Below are positions 9,784-18,962 of a DNA stretch of 64,000 bases, piece by piece. Within the stretch, counting starts at the first letter, position 1; each line of letters opens with the position of its first letter. Source of the DNA: a virus; IMG/VR virus record IMGVR_UViG_3300032086_003519, positions 1 to 64,000 of that record; one strand, given 5' to 3'. A model generated the notes under the pieces. That model was given only the letters and a program-made list of their open reading frames with translations, searched no databases and had not been told where the DNA came from. The translations under genes were made by a program, and so were the position numbers.

Positions 9784-12700
9784 ATGGTACAGTTAACAGA
9801 GCCTCTAGAAATGTTCAACGCTTATGTCGTTGACTTTAGCTGTAGTGTGGGTTATGGCGCAGAGTCTAGCACTATGCAGATGACTCTTGCTGAAGACCCA
9901 GACCATGTAGACTCTAACGGCAATTCCGCACCGAAGATTATACAGCACAAAAAGCCTCGACTTGATGAAGATGGAAAACTTATCCCTGACAATAATGGCA
10001 GTGTTGAATATGATATTGTAAGCGGATTTCCAGAGGTTGGAACTTGCTGTCAGTTCAAGTTTGAAGGTTTTGAGTTTGTCGGAATTTTTCAAAGGTATAA
10101 TTATAATCAAAGTCTTAGTGGAAATACTTATGACATTACATTTGAATCCCCATCAAAAGCTCTTGACGGCACTCAAGTTATTCTTGACAAGTTTGAAGGT
10201 ACTGTATTTACTGAAGGCAACAGATATTTTCCATCAGAAGGAGAAAACTTTACCAGCCAAATAAACAATATTTATAATCCATTTGGTATAAAAGAAAATT
10301 ATGCTTTTGGAGGTTTGTTTGGTGGGTCTGGAAGAAACGAGTTCGGTTTTGATGCTAGAGAGCTTTTAGAAATTATAGAGGGTATTTCTAGATCTGAATA
10401 TACTTACGATAATCCCAGTGGCGCCTCTGTAGATGCATCTACTAACTCCGACGATGAAGAAATCATAGGAGGTCCAATTCACTTCGGCGAATCAAAGTTT
10501 GTTATTGATTTTGCTGAGCTTAAAACCTTAGTTCCTGACTTTCTTAGGATCAAGGGTGATTTCCAAAGCATCAATGCTATACTGCAAGAATGTACAGAAA
10601 TAATAGTTCATGATTATGTTTCTTACATCAAGCCAACTGAGACACAAGTGCTTGTTGGTTATGGCGGAGGAATTAATCCTCAGCCTATATATCGAACAGA
10701 AGTACAAAATGGAGTCACTCTCCCAACACTAGATGATGACGAAAATGTTACAGGACCAGTAATATCATTTAAGTATCTTAATAAAAGCGCACAACCAAAT
10801 CCCGGAGTTGTAGAAAGTTTAGTAAATGCCAAGAAGGGCACGACACTTATATCTGCTACTAATGGTAAAGAGCTTGCAGATGTTGTTACGCAAAAACTAA
10901 TTATCGGAGACAAGGCTACTAGAGTCTGGCATGCCGGTTTAGAATATATGATACCTGTTTACGGTAAAGACTTAGCTGGAGAATGGTTAGTTGGTGCTGG
11001 ATTTGGAGATACAGATATAGCTCCAGTATTAATGCCTAACGGCGCCACATATAATGCATATATAGCAGAGTTAAGAGCTGCCCTTTCTGGATTTGATGTT
11101 TGGTGTTGGTATCATACCGTTGGCGCTGCATACGGCTACACAAACGTGACTAACCCAACTTATAGTTCTTTCGCTAGAATTAGCCAGTCTAAGTTTAATA
11201 AAGTAATTCAAAATACAATGACACCATACGCTATAATGTCTTCTTTTAATGGAGACCACATGAGGGCAATGGCTCAAAACGAGGCTCAGATGGGGCTAAA
11301 CGGCAGTGTAGATGGTGATAATACAGAAGTCTTTCAGGCAGTATTAAATACGGCAACGAATTATTATGGTAAAACTTATTTTATTCTTTTGCCTGTTGAG
11401 CCCGGAGGAATTGACAATAACATTAGATTTGTAAAAGAGAAGTCTGAATCTGCTTGGCAAATATCTGAGTCTGGATGGGACCCTGATTTTACTATCAAGG
11501 ATATTGATGGTTATGATGACACGGGAAAGATGAAAGCAGCTGCTGGCTATTTTCCTAGTTTTTCGACCTCCACCAAGGAATTCAGTAGAGACTTTAGTGA
11601 AATAGAAAGACCGTTACCTTATGTGATTCCCAACCTTGCAACAGTTTTGGTGGGAGCAACTAATATTACGGTCGATAAAAAAATATACTGGAGACAGAAT
11701 CCGTATTTTCAGCAGAACAACAATCCGTATGATGATGTTTCGGCAATGGTTCACGTTACTGTTCCTGCAGTTTATGAACATGTTAATGGAGGTTTGATGC
11801 AATCAGTTGGCTTCGACAAGCAGCTAGTATCTGGTCCGAGAGCTGCAATGGATGGGATATTTGCGTTTGCAGCAGGTCTTGGTCCGGGATCGGCTTTAGG
11901 TTCAGCTACAGGTTTTAGTGGCTATGGCACCGAACCGTCAAATTTTCTTTCAATGGAAAACGCCGCACTAGCTTTGAAATATATGCCGAAAGCAGTAAGA
12001 CCTTATGAGATATCTATTCCACAAAGCAGTACAAGATATACTTGGGGACCTTGGTATAGATATAGTGCAAAAAGAGGTAAGGCAGAAATAGAACAAAACT
12101 CTCAACTCAATCCAGAAACATTCGGCAGTGTAAATGTTTTGGATCAAGCTGCTTTTGCTTTGGCTGGTAGTGCGGTTGCAGATATGTATCAATCTGAATC
12201 TGGCTCTATAGAAGTTGCAGAATTTCCAGAATATAACATTGCTGAAAGATTCACTGGTAGTGGACCATACGTAACTAAACTTTCTTGTAAAGTCGGAACT
12301 GGCGGAATAACTACAAGTTATGAGTTTTCTACTTGGACTAGAAATTTTGGTAAAATAGCAAAGTACAATGTTGATAGAATTGCGGCGATTAACAAGAATA
12401 AAATTAGGGCGCTCAGACAAGGCTCGAATGGCATACCAATGATGCCATTCCAAGGTTCAAGCACTATAGGTGCTGGAGCGCAAAATGCCCATGCATTGAA
12501 CCCTCAAGTCAATAATTTCTTCACCGGAATTCCAGTCCCAATGAATGTTGCTGGTGGTGCCGCTAATAATCCAGACGGACCACAAGTTTGGCTAATGTCT
12601 GGCAAAAATGGCGAAAGTGTAGCCGAAGATCTTGTCCGTAAGATTCAGTTTGGTAATAATATTCTACACGCTTATGACGTAACCTTTGGTTGTACTCAAG

Positions 12701-13470
12701 AACAAATATTGAGCCCTATTGGTGTTCCGTCTACTAGACAGAGAGTCGAGACTGGGCAGCATTATGGCGGCATAAAGGATTTTCTCCCATACATAAAAGA
12801 CCCCAAAGATGCTGAAGATAGCACTGGGGATAAATTTAGCTTTAACCTAGTTAATCCTTCTGCAGCAGATTTAGATCCGTATTTTGGACCAAAATCCTAC
12901 GACGGTTGGGGTAAAGTAGATTATGGAGTTACCGTTGTGGATGATTTTGCAACCGTGTCTCAAGGTCGCAATTTTATGGCATTTGAAGACAGAAATAACA
13001 CCTCGGAAAAATCTAACGAATATAGAACGTATGGACTAAGAGGGCCGATATTATTGTCTGGCTGGGGATATGATGTTGATGGACTTCCCGTGCCGAGAGG
13101 AGAGAGAGATTTACCTGACCAATTCAATGGCAGTTTTTCACAAAATAGATCTGGCTGGAAAACAGGGCCTGTAGACTTGAGGTGGGATGAAGAAAGACAA
13201 GTTTGGGCTGGTGGCTATCAGATAGTAGAAGGTTTCTTAACAACTCCAGTAAAACCTGCAATCGGACAGAACCCCGATGGAGAGTCAACAGTACAAATAT
13301 ATAAAAGAATTGACGGAACTCTTAAAGCTACTGGGGAAGAAATTAAAGTTAAGAATTTGGATAAACATCTTGAGATAACACAGAATCTACCTTTATATGT
13401 TAGTTGCATTAGAATTAATCGAGATTGGAGATTCTTATATATCGGCTGTGATGTTCCTGCAGTACAGTAA
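9784..13470 (+). CDS. Large virion protein, 1228 residues, baseplate/hub-like (putative)
   Basis: It begins one base after the previous stop, with only a weak GGA upstream, so it is probably translated by coupling. The N-terminal 130 residues contain a domain resembling tail-hub or late-control proteins (CQFKFEGFEFVGIFQRY, then NTYDITFESPS). The middle, about residues 240-420, has a mixed alpha/beta segment. The C-terminal third carries a long helix (about 860-885, KYNVDRIAAINKNKIRALR) and ends in a beta-rich region. No hydrolase motif is evident. Together with its neighbours it probably forms tail tip or baseplate. The hub assignment is inference from weak resemblance and context. Confidence 0.5.
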   Translation: MVQLTEPLEMFNAYVVDFSCSVGYGAESSTMQMTLAEDPDHVDSNGNSAPKIIQHKKPRLDEDGKLIPDNNGSVEYDIVSGFPEVGTCCQFKFEGFEFVGIFQRYNYNQSLSGNTYDITFESPSKALDGTQVILDKFEGTVFTEGNRYFPSEGENFTSQINNIYNPFGIKENYAFGGLFGGSGRNEFGFDARELLEIIEGISRSEYTYDNPSGASVDASTNSDDEEIIGGPIHFGESKFVIDFAELKTLVPDFLRIKGDFQSINAILQECTEIIVHDYVSYIKPTETQVLVGYGGGINPQPIYRTEVQNGVTLPTLDDDENVTGPVISFKYLNKSAQPNPGVVESLVNAKKGTTLISATNGKELADVVTQKLIIGDKATRVWHAGLEYMIPVYGKDLAGEWLVGAGFGDTDIAPVLMPNGATYNAYIAELRAALSGFDVWCWYHTVGAAYGYTNVTNPTYSSFARISQSKFNKVIQNTMTPYAIMSSFNGDHMRAMAQNEAQMGLNGSVDGDNTEVFQAVLNTATNYYGKTYFILLPVEPGGIDNNIRFVKEKSESAWQISESGWDPDFTIKDIDGYDDTGKMKAAAGYFPSFSTSTKEFSRDFSEIERPLPYVIPNLATVLVGATNITVDKKIYWRQNPYFQQNNNPYDDVSAMVHVTVPAVYEHVNGGLMQSVGFDKQLVSGPRAAMDGIFAFAAGLGPGSALGSATGFSGYGTEPSNFLSMENAALALKYMPKAVRPYEISIPQSSTRYTWGPWYRYSAKRGKAEIEQNSQLNPETFGSVNVLDQAAFALAGSAVADMYQSESGSIEVAEFPEYNIAERFTGSGPYVTKLSCKVGTGGITTSYEFSTWTRNFGKIAKYNVDRIAAINKNKIRALRQGSNGIPMMPFQGSSTIGAGAQNAHALNPQVNNFFTGIPVPMNVAGGAANNPDGPQVWLMSGKNGESVAEDLVRKIQFGNNILHAYDVTFGCTQEQILSPIGVPSTRQRVETGQHYGGIKDFLPYIKDPKDAEDSTGDKFSFNLVNPSAADLDPYFGPKSYDGWGKVDYGVTVVDDFATVSQGRNFMAFEDRNNTSEKSNEYRTYGLRGPILLSGWGYDVDGLPVPRGERDLPDQFNGSFSQNRSGWKTGPVDLRWDEERQVWAGGYQIVEGFLTTPVKPAIGQNPDGESTVQIYKRIDGTLKATGEEIKVKNLDKHLEITQNLPLYVSCIRINRDWRFLYIGCDVPAVQ

Positions 13471-13487
13471 TAAGGAGTTATCGTTTA

Positions 13488-15455
13488 ATGAATAGCCGCG
13501 CGTGTTGCTGTAGAGAGGGAGAGTCTTGTGCTGATTGCAAGCTGCAATGCCTATTCTACTGTGATGGAAATCCCGCAGGCCCAATGCCTCTAGATCAAGC
13601 TTGGGATTCAGGAGTCTATTTACCAACTCCGGGAGGAAATAATCCTCCTACTGGGTATTCTGATTTTGATAGAACGAAGCATCCTTGCAATGATAGTAAG
13701 TTTGATTATGCTCTTCTTTTGTGCAATATAAATGCAGCTAAAGATGATGAATTTATTGTATGTCTAAACGGCTATGAATTAGGTCCGATTGCGGAGTTAG
13801 GCGTAGATGCTTGTGGTGGTAGATTCTTTGCTACTTCTCAAGAGATAGTAGATGTAATAAAACGTGGACAGGATGACCCAGAGTGTCCTCAGTTTGAAGG
13901 TATTACAATTTGTTGTGTGAGAAATACTGACGCTGTAACAATAGTAGATAAAAAGCCTTTTATGGCTGATTCTAGAATTGTCGATGTAGACCCAAATGGA
14001 AACCCCGTTGTTACTAAAAACTTTTTCGATCTTTTTATGCGAAATACCAAGAATAATAATAATGGGAATTTTGGAGAGTTTGTAATATGGAGGCTGTCTA
14101 AATATAGAAGTGGAGGTAAAACTCTGGAATCCCTTTGTGAATTAGGGAGAGGTAATTACGCTGGAGTTAGTGGTGAAGACCTTGGGCCATATGATTTTGG
14201 CGACCAACCTCTATGTTGCGATCCTAAGCTTTACCCTTCTTATTGTTGTACAATTGACGGGATTGTTCAGTGTGTCCCAGAAAAAGGAACTCCTGCAGCA
14301 GAACCTGCCGATGAATGTTCTGATTATTACTATCCTCCAGAGCCACCGCCGGAGCCACCGCCAGAGCCGCCTCCAACACCAGCAATTTGTGCCGGCTACT
14401 GTTATTACACATGGAGTCAATCAGACTATAAATGGATTTTAGATGAGGCTATAAGCTATTGTTGTAAAGATCCTGATAATCCTCTGACTGGAACTGGTTG
14501 TGATCCGTATGACCCTAATGACATTGGCAGGGAGTGTAATTGTTGCCCTCCTGTGAATCCGGGTTTATTTGACGGAGCTGTAATGTTTGGTGTTTGTGAT
14601 GATATTAGTGTTGCATGTGCATTGCCACCAGAACCACCAGAGCCACCACCGGAGCCACCACCGGAGCCGCCGCCAGATCCACCATCAATCAACTGTTGGT
14701 TTGAATGGAGTGGCACTGTCTGGTATTTTCGTGACGACATTAGTTTTTGTGAACAAATTTGTTGCGAACCCACAGGCACAGGAAGTGAGGTAGGACAATT
14801 AGCGCTTGGTACTTGTCAAGAGTCTTGTCCAGAGCCGCCTTCAGAGCCACCGACACCTACGTGTGAAGGAGGTTGCGTATATAGGTGGGAACTTGATTCG
14901 AGTAATGCTAATGGTGGATATTGGGCGCTGGTTGATCTTGCTAGTGATTGCACTTGCACCTGTTGCCCTCCTGTGCATATTGGAAGTGATGGAGATATTT
15001 ATATTGGCACATGTCAAGATGATATTTGTCCAGATCCTCCATCCCCTCCGCCACCTAAAGATCCGCCTTCGCCTTGTGGCTGGTGTGCATATATATGGGA
15101 TGCATCTACATCTTCATGGGTTTTAGACACTAGTATTACTAACTGTCCTAGTCCGTGTGGGTGTTCAGAGCCACCATACGACGGAACGTTTGATGCTGAA
15201 ATGGCAAATGGGGCTTGTACTGGACCTGCTCCTGACGATCCTGATGATGATCCACCTGAAGCCGCTTGCGATAACGCCTCGTGCGCATGGATATTCAATA
15301 TGGACCCAGATGTCTGGAGCTGGGAGCTAATTTTTGGTTGTCCGGCGCATTGTCCGGGTTACTCTTGTAATCCACCTGCTCCGTTACCACTTGATGCCGA
15401 TGTAACTGATCCGGGATTTTTTGCTAGCGCAGATACCCCTTGTTTTCCACCTTAA
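13488..15455 (+). CDS. Cysteine-rich, proline-linked modular surface protein
   Basis: AAGGAG lies about 10 bases before the ATG. The 655-residue protein starts with a Cys cluster (RACCCREGESCADCKLQC) and a roughly 280-residue domain. It then has about five Cys-rich modules joined by Pro/Glu linkers of the type PEPPPEPPPEPPP. Each module follows C-x2-C-x-Y-x-W, a few polar residues, W-x-LD or similar, CC, then G-x2-DG-x4-G-x-C. Modules lie at about 14386-14630, 14692-14820, 14862-15030, 15075-15225 and 15268-15450. There is no signal peptide or membrane segment. Such many-Cys modules could bind metal or form disulfides after release. A virion spike, whisker or glycan carrier is plausible but unproven. 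Confidence 0.6.
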   Translation: MNSRACCCREGESCADCKLQCLFYCDGNPAGPMPLDQAWDSGVYLPTPGGNNPPTGYSDFDRTKHPCNDSKFDYALLLCNINAAKDDEFIVCLNGYELGPIAELGVDACGGRFFATSQEIVDVIKRGQDDPECPQFEGITICCVRNTDAVTIVDKKPFMADSRIVDVDPNGNPVVTKNFFDLFMRNTKNNNNGNFGEFVIWRLSKYRSGGKTLESLCELGRGNYAGVSGEDLGPYDFGDQPLCCDPKLYPSYCCTIDGIVQCVPEKGTPAAEPADECSDYYYPPEPPPEPPPEPPPTPAICAGYCYYTWSQSDYKWILDEAISYCCKDPDNPLTGTGCDPYDPNDIGRECNCCPPVNPGLFDGAVMFGVCDDISVACALPPEPPEPPPEPPPEPPPDPPSINCWFEWSGTVWYFRDDISFCEQICCEPTGTGSEVGQLALGTCQESCPEPPSEPPTPTCEGGCVYRWELDSSNANGGYWALVDLASDCTCTCCPPVHIGSDGDIYIGTCQDDICPDPPSPPPPKDPPSPCGWCAYIWDASTSSWVLDTSITNCPSPCGCSEPPYDGTFDAEMANGACTGPAPDDPDDDPPEAACDNASCAWIFNMDPDVWSWELIFGCPAHCPGYSCNPPAPLPLDADVTDPGFFASADTPCFPP

Positions 15456-15473
15456 TTTGAAAGATAGCAATAA

Positions 15474-15872
15474 ATGAAATGCGTAAAAGAAACTTGCAAT
15501 GGGAAATTGACTCTAATACAAGATACTGTTTGGCTTTGCGATGAGTGCAAAGGTATGTACAAAAAAGAGTCGATAGAGGAATTCAAAAAGTTTCAAGCGG
15601 AAAGAAAACCTTCGCTTGTGAAAAAGGCTGCAAACTTTACCAAAGCGGCAGTAAAACACGCTGCAAATGGTTTTAAAAATGTCCCTGAAACAGTGTATAA
15701 TAGTCGGATGGAGATATGTAACAGCTGTGAAAAGCTAGATAATGGGAATTGTTCGGAGTGCGGATGTGTAGTGAAATTAAAGACTGCTTGGGCTTCTGAA
15801 AAATGCCCTATAGATAAATGGTCTGAATATAAAGCTACTAGAGGAAAATGCGGAGGATGCGGTAGAAAATAA
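15474..15872 (+). CDS. Small zinc-cluster protein
   Basis: This 132-residue protein has two Cys clusters. The N-terminal ribbon is C-x4-C then C-x2-C (MKCVKETC and LCDEC). The C-terminal cluster is C-x2-C, C-x2-C-x-C, a CP, then C-x2-C (ICNSCEKL, CSECGC, KCGGCG). A Lys-rich linker lies between them. The C-terminal pattern is widespread in small phage proteins of unknown role, often near virion genes. It follows the Cys-rich surface protein by 18 bases, so the two may be co-expressed. Only weak purine sequence precedes the ATG. DNA or protein binding through zinc is likely; the function is unknown. Confidence 0.6.
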   Translation: MKCVKETCNGKLTLIQDTVWLCDECKGMYKKESIEEFKKFQAERKPSLVKKAANFTKAAVKHAANGFKNVPETVYNSRMEICNSCEKLDNGNCSECGCVVKLKTAWASEKCPIDKWSEYKATRGKCGGCGRK

Positions 15873-15885
15873 CTTAAAATTATGT

Positions 15886-15914
15886 TTATAACTAGCATTT
15901 TTGTGTATTATAAT
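15886..15914 (+). promoter_or_regulatory. Putative sigma70-type promoter for the 15953 gene
   Basis: A TTATAA element at 15886-15891 is followed after 17 bases by a perfect TATAAT at 15909-15914. It sits in the 80-base gap before the next gene, which has a strong AAAGGAG ribosome site and its own terminator, so that gene looks like an independent transcription unit. The -35 matches the consensus at only four of six positions. Confidence 0.5.
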
Positions 15915-15952
15915 ACATAGGTGCTTTTAGATACAATAAAGGAGACTTTAAA

Positions 15953-16882
15953 ATGGCAGAAATCACTTTTGGTATAGATAACCAAGAAAACATCGTAGGC
16001 TCAGGGTTGGGCTTTTACGGGGCTTCGTTCGGCTCCTCAGTACAAATCGGTGCTTTCCAAGACAGAACATTTGTAACAAACTCAGCAGGTACGTCACAAG
16101 GTCCTGCGGCTAATAACATCAAGTTTGAAGTTCCAGCTACAGGTAATACTCAGACAATTGGTTCTGGTATTCCAATCACGAAGATCAACTCTGGTAATAG
16201 AACTTTCCACATTAACTTCGACCATAGTACAGACGTTAATGTTCAGAACTGCCAGTTAAGAATTTATGATAGAACTAATATTAACTTCCCAGCTTCTGGT
16301 GTTGTGACAAAGGTTTGCGAATTAGTAAACTTTGACAATAAAACTACCAGTACTTGGATAAGTGGCAATGGAGAAGATAATGTTGCTCTTGGTAGTAACT
16401 TCTACGGTTCTGGTGACATGTTCTGGTGGGGTTCACCTTGGCCAGATTCAGGCCCAGTAAGAGCTGGACAGGACTTCTACGATAACTCTTCTGGCGTTAG
16501 ATTCCACAACTTTACTCAAACAGAAGCTACTGCTGGTAATGGTAATGGTGACTCAAGACTCGGAACTGTTACTGGTGATACCGAAACTGTTGGCGGTACT
16601 GGTGTTGTAGTTCCATTGTTTAACTCACCCGGAAGTGGTGGATACTTTGTAAACAGTAAGAATACTGACGTTTCTGCTGTTCAGCCTAAATGGTTGCAAT
16701 ATTATGATAATAGTAATAGACCTGATGATGCTCCTAACTTAGGAACAAAAACTACTACTAATACATTTGGTGGTACTGGTCTTGCTAAGCGTCATACTTG
16801 GTATGTCGGTATTTCAGCTTCACCGCTAAGTATCGGATCTAAGACACAATATGGACTGTATGTATCTCTAGAGTACCTATAA
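15953..16882 (+). CDS. Probable abundant virion structural protein, 309 residues
   Basis: The ATG is preceded by AAAGGAGACTTTAAA. The protein is Gly/Asn/Thr/Ser-rich and beta-type, without Cys clusters, membrane segments or enzyme motifs. The middle part has aromatic-rich turns (GDMFWWGSPWPDSGP). The end, TQYGLYVSLEYL, looks like a terminal beta strand. Codon choice differs from its neighbours, with more AAC, TTC, GAC and GGT, as in highly expressed genes. It has its own likely promoter and a strong terminator. A decoration, tail or head-fibre protein made in many copies fits best. I recognise no named family. Confidence 0.55.
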   Translation: MAEITFGIDNQENIVGSGLGFYGASFGSSVQIGAFQDRTFVTNSAGTSQGPAANNIKFEVPATGNTQTIGSGIPITKINSGNRTFHINFDHSTDVNVQNCQLRIYDRTNINFPASGVVTKVCELVNFDNKTTSTWISGNGEDNVALGSNFYGSGDMFWWGSPWPDSGPVRAGQDFYDNSSGVRFHNFTQTEATAGNGNGDSRLGTVTGDTETVGGTGVVVPLFNSPGSGGYFVNSKNTDVSAVQPKWLQYYDNSNRPDDAPNLGTKTTTNTFGGTGLAKRHTWYVGISASPLSIGSKTQYGLYVSLEYL

Positions 16883-16906
16883 AGCTTTGAGCCTTTTGGT
16901 CCATTG

Positions 16907-16932
16907 AAAAGCCCTGCTAGCGCGGGGCTTTT
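16907..16932. terminator. Bidirectional intrinsic terminator between convergent arms
   Basis: An 11-bp stem (AAAAGCCCTGC with GCGGGGCTTTT, one G-T pair) and a TAGC loop are followed on the plus strand by TTATTTTTT. The minus-strand side also ends in a T-run after the stem. It lies between the plus-strand virion genes and the convergent methyltransferase gene, whose TAA stop falls inside the right arm. Confidence 0.85.
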
Positions 16933-17782
16933 ATTTTTTGGTAAAGAGAAAATTGCAGAAGAACTTATGACCGCCATTCTTGACTTCTTTTAGCATCCAA
17001 TCATAGTTTTTACGTTCACTGAACATCGTTGTTTCATGTACTCTTGATACATAATTGTGCACGAATTCTGGTGTTTCAAGCTCGGGCGATTCGTTTAGTA
17101 TAGTTTGCAATCTTATTTGCCAGTAATTATGATCTGACGCAGTATACTCAAAACCCTTGCTTTCTAGAAAGTCTCTAATCTGCTCTATAGTGCATCCACC
17201 ATTATAATAAGTCGCTTCGTGGGTCATGGTTGCTTCTAGCAGGATTCGTTCTACATCTGTGATTCTATCACCCAAACCTTCAAGAGCTATCAATTCGCTC
17301 TCCTGTAGATCCATAATTAAAGCATCCACACTTTCAATATTCCTTTCATTCATAAAGGTGTCCAGTCTTGTGGCATCGACTTCTATCTTAGTGACTGGCT
17401 CATTTATCTGCTCATTTTCAAGCAGTGAAGAAGCTCCTATGTTTGAGTTTTCATTTACCGCATCGACTGAATAAAACTCGATTTTTTGGTCTTTGTTGTA
17501 TACCGCTTTTTCTATCAATTCTATATTAGCATCGGAATATCTTAGATTTCTTTTGCATAGGTTTATTGCGTATGGATTACACTCAAACGCATAAGACTTA
17601 TCGACTCCATACATAGAACTAAATACCATTAGATCCACTATATCTCTTGAGCCACATTCAATTACGGTCTTGTAGTCAATACCAGACAGAAATCTGTTGA
17701 GCTTAACATTTACATAATCACAACCAACTTCAATATCTTTTTCGGTCGAGTTTCTAGCCAGTTCTTCTAAATCTATATACAT
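16931..17782 (-). CDS. FkbM-family SAM-dependent methyltransferase
   Basis: Predicted class I methyltransferase of 283 residues. The SAM-binding strand VIECGSRD, followed by AFECNP, is at about residues 35-70, and the FkbM signature IMDLQESELIALEGL is at about 185. Family members often O-methylate sugars, which fits the glycan cluster upstream. I chose the ATG at 17782 because AAAGGAAG precedes it. A longer frame to 17815 begins inside a terminator stem and lacks a ribosome site. It is the last gene of the minus-strand arm and is separated from the preceding gene by that terminator. Confidence 0.8.
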   Translation of the reverse strand: MYIDLEELARNSTEKDIEVGCDYVNVKLNRFLSGIDYKTVIECGSRDIVDLMVFSSMYGVDKSYAFECNPYAINLCKRNLRYSDANIELIEKAVYNKDQKIEFYSVDAVNENSNIGASSLLENEQINEPVTKIEVDATRLDTFMNERNIESVDALIMDLQESELIALEGLGDRITDVERILLEATMTHEATYYNGGCTIEQIRDFLESKGFEYTASDHNYWQIRLQTILNESPELETPEFVHNYVSRVHETTMFSERKNYDWMLKEVKNGGHKFFCNFLFTKK

Positions 17783-17809
17783 CTTTCTTCCTTTAAAACA
17801 AAAATAAAA

Positions 17810-17835
17810 CCTCACCCAAGTTTCCCTGAGTGAGG
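17810..17835 (-). terminator. Intrinsic terminator with GAAA tetraloop
   Basis: On the minus strand an 11-bp stem, CCTCACTCAGG with CTTGGGTGAGG (two G-T pairs), is closed by a GAAA tetraloop and followed by TTTTATTTTTG. It separates the zinc-ribbon gene from the FkbM gene and may set a lower expression level for the latter. Confidence 0.85.
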
Positions 17836-17856
17836 TCGCCCTAACCGGAGCACTCT

Positions 17857-18186
17857 TTATTCAAGAGTCTTAGTCTTAGGATTCCATTTCTGCCAACCAC
17901 CGTCAGGTAGCCAGTTTCCATCGGCATCCTTGCGTTTGGGGAATAATCCACCACCCTTCTTGTTTGCACCAAATGCTAGTTTAGCACCACAGTCCACACA
18001 ACGAAGTTCGTAGTATTCGTTACCATCATTCTCTCTCACGACAAATCTTAGGTTCTCAGAACCACATTTGCCACAAGATGTTTCACCAAATACTTCTTGA
18101 AAAGTAGCTAGTTGCTTCCAGATTTCACGAACGCTATCTGCTTCAAATTCTACGCTAAGTTTATTTACCTTGAAATTCGCTTTCAT
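17857..18186 (-). CDS. Zinc-ribbon protein next to recombination-like gene
   Basis: 109 residues. A Cys4 zinc ribbon (CGKCGSENL, then about 24 residues, then LRCVDCGAKL) lies in the middle. The front is short and charged, and the tail is Trp/Lys/Gly-rich (GGWQKWNPKTKTLE). The ATG at 18186 has GGAG six bases upstream and overlaps the previous stop as TGATG, so translation is coupled to the Rad52-like gene. A partner role in DNA binding or recombination is a guess from context. No exact family is recognised. Confidence 0.5.
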   Translation of the reverse strand: MKANFKVNKLSVEFEADSVREIWKQLATFQEVFGETSCGKCGSENLRFVVRENDGNEYYELRCVDCGAKLAFGANKKGGGLFPKRKDADGNWLPDGGWQKWNPKTKTLE

Positions 18187-18962
18187 CAGTTTCTCCAATT
18201 CTTGTCATAACCCATAATCGTCTCTGGTATTTCTGTTGCTTTAGTTTGGTATTTATTAAGGACTCCGAGCATCGCAGAGGCTTTCTTCTTTTCTACCTCA
18301 TTGATTGACCCATATTCGCCCTCACCAGAATTAATAAACCCAATAACGTTGATGTCCAATTGCCTACATTTATTGTCGATAAAGTTGATTTGAGAAGCAC
18401 TAATCTTAGAGTCCTCAGCCCACTCACCGTCTGTAGGGTTGTCCTTCTGTACGCTTTGCTGCACAATAGACACAATGTCTTTTCTTGCTAATTCCTCAGC
18501 AGCTAGACATCGTACACCTAAAGCCTTACGCAAAGCTCGTCCTTCCGCACGAGTGCTTGCGGTAGCTACTGGATGAGCACAAAATAGGTCATCAGTATTA
18601 CCGTGCCACACATCGGCAACTTCTTTAAAGACTCGGAGTTGTCCAGAGTTCATCCAATTGATTGCAACCTGATAAACAACTGTAGCTCTTCCGGGTCCAT
18701 TTCCATCGGTTGCGGGAAATACTTGATCTGGGCCAGATTCAATAACCTCACCTAGTAGTAGTCCTGCAACTCTTCTCAGTCCTGCACAAATGGGATTTCC
18801 ATCAATAAGTTCATCTTTGCGAAAATGTCCCATTACGTATTCATTCCATTCCTGTGAACCATACTCAGGAACGTCTGGATCTTTTGGTACTGCAATTACG
18901 TCTTGTTCCGTGACGGCTTCAAAGTCAAACATTTCTTCTTCAATTTCAACTGTTTTTGTCAT
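18186..18962 (-). CDS. Possible Rad52/Erf-like single-strand annealing protein
   Basis: 258 residues. A beta-rich core, VVYQVAINWMN then RVFKEVADVW, precedes a helix ATASTRAEGRALRKALGV at about residues 145-165. The pattern of a sheet followed by a helix with A-x2-TRA-x-GRALR-x-ALG resembles Rad52/Erf-type annealases. The C-terminal helices may bind DNA or partners. I chose ATG 18962, which has CTGGAG upstream and overlaps the previous stop by one base. The zinc-ribbon gene follows directly. The fold call is tentative; it could be another DNA-metabolism protein. Confidence 0.4.
   Translation of the reverse strand: MTKTVEIEEEMFDFEAVTEQDVIAVPKDPDVPEYGSQEWNEYVMGHFRKDELIDGNPICAGLRRVAGLLLGEVIESGPDQVFPATDGNGPGRATVVYQVAINWMNSGQLRVFKEVADVWHGNTDDLFCAHPVATASTRAEGRALRKALGVRCLAAEELARKDIVSIVQQSVQKDNPTDGEWAEDSKISASQINFIDNKCRQLDINVIGFINSGEGEYGSINEVEKKKASAMLGVLNKYQTKATEIPETIMGYDKNWRN

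Noticed and set aside
14456-14779. Glycine/serine-rich ORF on the minus strand (107 residues)
   Set aside because: It is the antisense reading of the PEPPP-coding repeats of the Cys-rich plus-strand gene, with no ribosome site; composition follows from the repeat.
16931-17815. Longer FkbM protein starting at 17815
   Set aside because: That start lies inside the GAAA-loop terminator stem and lacks a ribosome site; ATG 17782 has AAAGGAAG.
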